This document shows, piece by piece, positions 61,056 through 64,000 of a stretch of DNA of 64,000 nt. Below the pieces are notes generated by a model. The model worked only from the letters and a program-made list of their open reading frames with translations. It searched no databases and had not been told where the DNA came from. Every line of letters begins with the position of its first letter. The first letter of the stretch is position 1. Where the stretch lies: contig NZ_JASJOO010000004.1 in assembly GCF_030070105.1 (NCBI RefSeq), positions 1 to 64,000 on the forward strand, written 5' to 3'. Source of the DNA: Bermanella sp. WJH001 (GTDB lineage Bacteria; Pseudomonadota; Gammaproteobacteria; Pseudomonadales; Oceanobacteraceae). The position numbers and the translations under genes are program-made.

Positions 61056-64000
61056 AGTAAACTTCCTTGCTCAGGTTCAGATGCGTTATTCGCCATTATC
61101 ACGCTTAATGATTCACCTTTTATGAGCCGGTCCAAGCTTAATATAAGTTGTTTATCTGGTTTATTATAAAACTGCCCGGTTTCACTATTGGTGGCATTAA
61201 GGCCTCGTAAAAACAAATAATAACCACCACCAATATGTCGGTCATAATCGTAATCAGGTAAACGTAAGGCCAGTAGGCGATGCAAAGCCAGAGTATAAAT
61301 CACCATTTGCACATCATACCTATGCTCGCCCATGGCTTGCTCCATTGCCTCTAAACCATAGTTAGTATAATCGTCACCTAAATGATTAGATTTGTAATCT
61401 AAAATAAAAAATTGCCCACCCCACTCAAATGTCAAATCAATAAAGCCTTTGAGCATGCCCTTTAATTGCAAGAAATCCAGATCATGGGTCTTGGAATTAA
61501 GACAAGGGTAAGTATTTAATAATTGATTAAAATCACGGGCATTTAACCTTTCAACAGGAAAATAAAATTCCATCTCTACCTTTTTCATTTTCGCTGTTAA
61601 CGCAGACAAACTCAGTGCGTTGTGAGAAAACGATTGATCATGATGAGTAAGCGGGGCATTTAAAATAATATGTAACCAGGGTTTTACAGCGTCAGCATAA
61701 AATAAATCAATGCCAAAACGGGTCAACAAGGATTCAATTAAGTCATCCAAGTTATCAGGCAAATCAGTGAAATCAATTTCTTCTAGTAAAGTATGCAAGA
61801 AATTACCAGCATGGGCCCCTCGGGGGAAGCTAAACTGCCCAGCCAGTAACGCTTGAGGATCTTGTGCTTTCACGTGAGTCTCAGAATCATCCTCCAAATC
61901 AAAACGCGGACTAACGGGTGCATGTAAATTTCGAACCAAACTTGAAAAGCTCGATAGCTGCCAATCTCTTCTAACTCGACCATTAAATACACGGGCATTT
62001 AATTCACTGGTATGACTGATCTCTTTGAATACAGTTTGAGTTGACAGTAATGGTGTTACCTCAAAAGCATCACAATGATCATTCACTAACTGCTGCAATT
62101 TGGGTAAGCGTGCTTGTGGCGCACTTTCAAATAATACATGTTGCAACGCACTTAAATGCACGTTGCTATCTAAGCGTTTATTGCCTGTGATTTCAGGAAT
62201 AGTGACATAACATTTACTGGCTGCACGAGTTAAACCAACATAGAGTAAGCGTACCTCTTCCGCTAAACCTTCTTGAATTCGTTGCTCTTTGAAATCATCT
62301 GCAAGATCACACACCAACTGTTTGGCTTGCTCATCATAAAACAACTCATCACTGGACTCTTTGCCATCCCAGTTAAAGGGTAAAAATACCACTGGGTACT
62401 CTAAACCTTTCGATTTATGGATGGTGATAATTTGAACCAGATTCGCATCACTCTCTAACCGTAATTGCTGTTGTTCTGCACCATCTTTTGATTGCATAAT
62501 TTGCTGAACAAACCAGGTCAACAGACCTTGCATTCCCTGCACTTGAGTGGAGCTGTGCTGTAACAATTCAGCAAGATGCATCATGTTTGTTAAGCGGCGT
62601 TCGCCATCAGCAAGGGTTAACCATGTATTTGGTAATTGACGGCTGTGAAGCCAATGCATCACCATAGCCATTACCCCTTGTTTTTGCCAAATCTCATGAC
62701 ACAAATACAGCTGTTCTAACTGGGCTTCCCAAGCATGTTCATCTTGATTAAAGCGTTTAAAATCCTCCAGTGATAATCCCCAAGCAGGGTGAGCAATGGC
62801 ATTTCGATATTGGCGCTCACTAATACTGTGCACACCTTGTAATAAGGCAAGTAAAGCCTGTGCCTCTTCGCTTTCGAAAACACTTTCTTGGCCAACATAT
62901 ACGCAGCTAATTCCACGTAATCCCAAACTATTTTTGACCAGGGCCGCTTGCTGGCGATTACGTACTAAAACAGCCACATCACTTGCAACAATAGGATGTT
63001 CACCCACCTTTATGACTTGCTGCTGCCCGCCACTTAACAAAATACTAATTTGTTCTGCACAGCTTTCAGCACACACATGATTCAAACTGCTTTTATTTTG
63101 CATACTAGCTTCATCTACTAGTACCCAGCTTAAAGCAGGTTGAATGTCATCATTAATCACTAATGAATCAGCCGTGTCATTGGCTTTTACTTTTAAGAAG
63201 GGAATGCTCTCATCATAAATAAACGGATGGGCATGTTGGGTAAAAATCTCATTAACCGCTGACACCATATATTGTGTGGAGCGGTAATTGGTGTCCAGTG
63301 TGTACTGATGGTCTACCTGTTTCTTAGCTTCGATGTAGGTAAATATATCAGCCCCACGAAACTTATAAATCGCTTGCTTTGGGTCACCTATCATAAACAG
63401 AGCATGTTGTTGACGAATGCTTTGTTGTGCATAGATAGACTGGAATACTTGGTACTGTTCAGCATCTGTGTCTTGAAATTCATCCACCATGGCCACAGGA
63501 TATTGCTGCCTTATTTGTTGCAGCAATGCTTCACGATTATGACCATTCAAAGCACCATTTACATGACTAAGTAAGTCATCGGTTGATAAGACTTGCTGCT
63601 GTTGTTTCAACTCATCTAAACGCAACCTAAGTGCAGCTAAATACTCGATGCGTAATTGACGAGTCTTCTGGGTTTTTGCATGTTCAAAACCATCTATACG
63701 GTCAATTAAACCCTGACACATTTCACTTAATGAATGCATCACCGCTTCGCCGCCTTTTTTTACACTCTTAGTTAACCCTTGTGGTGTAAATGCAGTTAAA
63801 GCATCTAAAATATCTTTTGTTTTAATGGTATAGGGACGCTCAAGATAGGCTTGAATAGTACCTACCCTTTTAGATACACCTTTGCCAAAAGTGCCATGTA
63901 AAAGAGGATGATTTAATATTTGCGCAATAAACCCTTCGCCGTCATTTAACCATGCATGGCTAAAGGACTGCTGCATGCTTTGCAATTTATCACTCGATTC
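61052..64000 (-). CDS. recB: Exodeoxyribonuclease V beta subunit, 5' end beyond the window
   Basis: Only the C-terminal ~980 residues are here; E. coli RecB is about 1180, so the start (and Walker A) is off the right edge. The frame is open to 64000. Superfamily 1A helicase motifs: VDEFQDTDAEQYQVF, MIGDPKQAIYKFRGADIF, VQIITIHKSKGLEYPVVFLP, EEVRLLYVGLTRA. The nuclease domain has GFIDLTFEW and DYKSNHLG (catalytic Asp, Asp, Lys). It initiates double-strand break repair with RecC and RecD; recC is not in the window. Confidence 0.94.
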   Translation of the reverse strand, partial: ESSDKLQSMQQSFSHAWLNDGEGFIAQILNHPLLHGTFGKGVSKRVGTIQAYLERPYTIKTKDILDALTAFTPQGLTKSVKKGGEAVMHSLSEMCQGLIDRIDGFEHAKTQKTRQLRIEYLAALRLRLDELKQQQQVLSTDDLLSHVNGALNGHNREALLQQIRQQYPVAMVDEFQDTDAEQYQVFQSIYAQQSIRQQHALFMIGDPKQAIYKFRGADIFTYIEAKKQVDHQYTLDTNYRSTQYMVSAVNEIFTQHAHPFIYDESIPFLKVKANDTADSLVINDDIQPALSWVLVDEASMQNKSSLNHVCAESCAEQISILLSGGQQQVIKVGEHPIVASDVAVLVRNRQQAALVKNSLGLRGISCVYVGQESVFESEEAQALLALLQGVHSISERQYRNAIAHPAWGLSLEDFKRFNQDEHAWEAQLEQLYLCHEIWQKQGVMAMVMHWLHSRQLPNTWLTLADGERRLTNMMHLAELLQHSSTQVQGMQGLLTWFVQQIMQSKDGAEQQQLRLESDANLVQIITIHKSKGLEYPVVFLPFNWDGKESSDELFYDEQAKQLVCDLADDFKEQRIQEGLAEEVRLLYVGLTRAASKCYVTIPEITGNKRLDSNVHLSALQHVLFESAPQARLPKLQQLVNDHCDAFEVTPLLSTQTVFKEISHTSELNARVFNGRVRRDWQLSSFSSLVRNLHAPVSPRFDLEDDSETHVKAQDPQALLAGQFSFPRGAHAGNFLHTLLEEIDFTDLPDNLDDLIESLLTRFGIDLFYADAVKPWLHIILNAPLTHHDQSFSHNALSLSALTAKMKKVEMEFYFPVERLNARDFNQLLNTYPCLNSKTHDLDFLQLKGMLKGFIDLTFEWGGQFFILDYKSNHLGDDYTNYGLEAMEQAMGEHRYDVQMVIYTLALHRLLALRLPDYDYDRHIGGGYYLFLRGLNATNSETGQFYNKPDKQLILSLDRLIKGESLSVIMANNASEPEQGSLL

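Overview
The window looks like chromosomal DNA from a marine gammaproteobacterium of moderate GC (low-to-mid 40s percent by eye), probably Oceanospirillales-like (Bermanella/Oleispira type). That placement is an inference from gene content (recB-recD, sbcB, RNase II, rlmF, trmN6, tcdA, tesA, gammaproteobacterial initiator tRNA) and from Pseudomonas-style REP palindromes. No rRNA, prophage, insertion sequence or CRISPR array was seen.

Layout. (1) 1-1267: an integron integrase gene under a near-perfect LexA box; its attI/cassette side would lie off the left edge. (2) 1521-3226: an MFS transporter and a small membrane-anchored protein. (3) 3680-12741: a propionate module, with acyl-CoA carboxyltransferase, a divergent biotin carboxylase/carrier fusion, methylmalonyl-CoA epimerase, methylmalonyl-CoA mutase, its MeaB chaperone and a thioesterase. 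Together these would turn propionyl-CoA into succinyl-CoA. Three intergenic gaps of this module carry inverted REP pairs. (4) 12865-20113: two alpha/beta hydrolases, tesA, exonuclease I and a large DUF349 protein. (5) 20172-20773: a strong stable-RNA promoter, two identical initiator tRNA-Met genes, and a tandem series of tRNA 3'-end/terminator remnants.

(6) 21271-33787 is the most unusual region: five codirectional genes for exported proteins rich in DUF11-like beta-sandwich repeats. Four are secreted proteins without a membrane anchor. The fifth is a 2045-residue protein joining DUF11-like, carboxypeptidase-regulatory-like, OmpA-type peptidoglycan-binding, Ig-like and predicted beta-barrel regions. 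I read it as a candidate surface-structure locus in which the large protein anchors or exports the others; this is inference.

(7) 33827-43153: housekeeping genes (mobA, HlyIII family, DsbA-like, carbonic anhydrase, moeB, rnb, a spermidine-synthase-like protein, tcdA) and an Asp/Thr-rich lipoprotein. (8) 43457-49984: an AraC regulator, a parallel beta-helix lipoprotein, two tandem diheme lipoprotein cytochromes and a LysR regulator. (9) 50009-57574: an unknown helical protein, two methyltransferases, an MltC-like transglycosylase, a DUF1329 protein, DJ-1, TatD, an unknown small protein and a Bax-like glucosaminidase. (10) 57571-64000: a tightly packed minus-strand operon recB-recD-msrA-rlmF, with recB cut by the right edge.

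Two genes (sbcB and the second cytochrome) start directly against the U-tract of an intrinsic-terminator-like hairpin and have no visible Shine-Dalgarno sequence.
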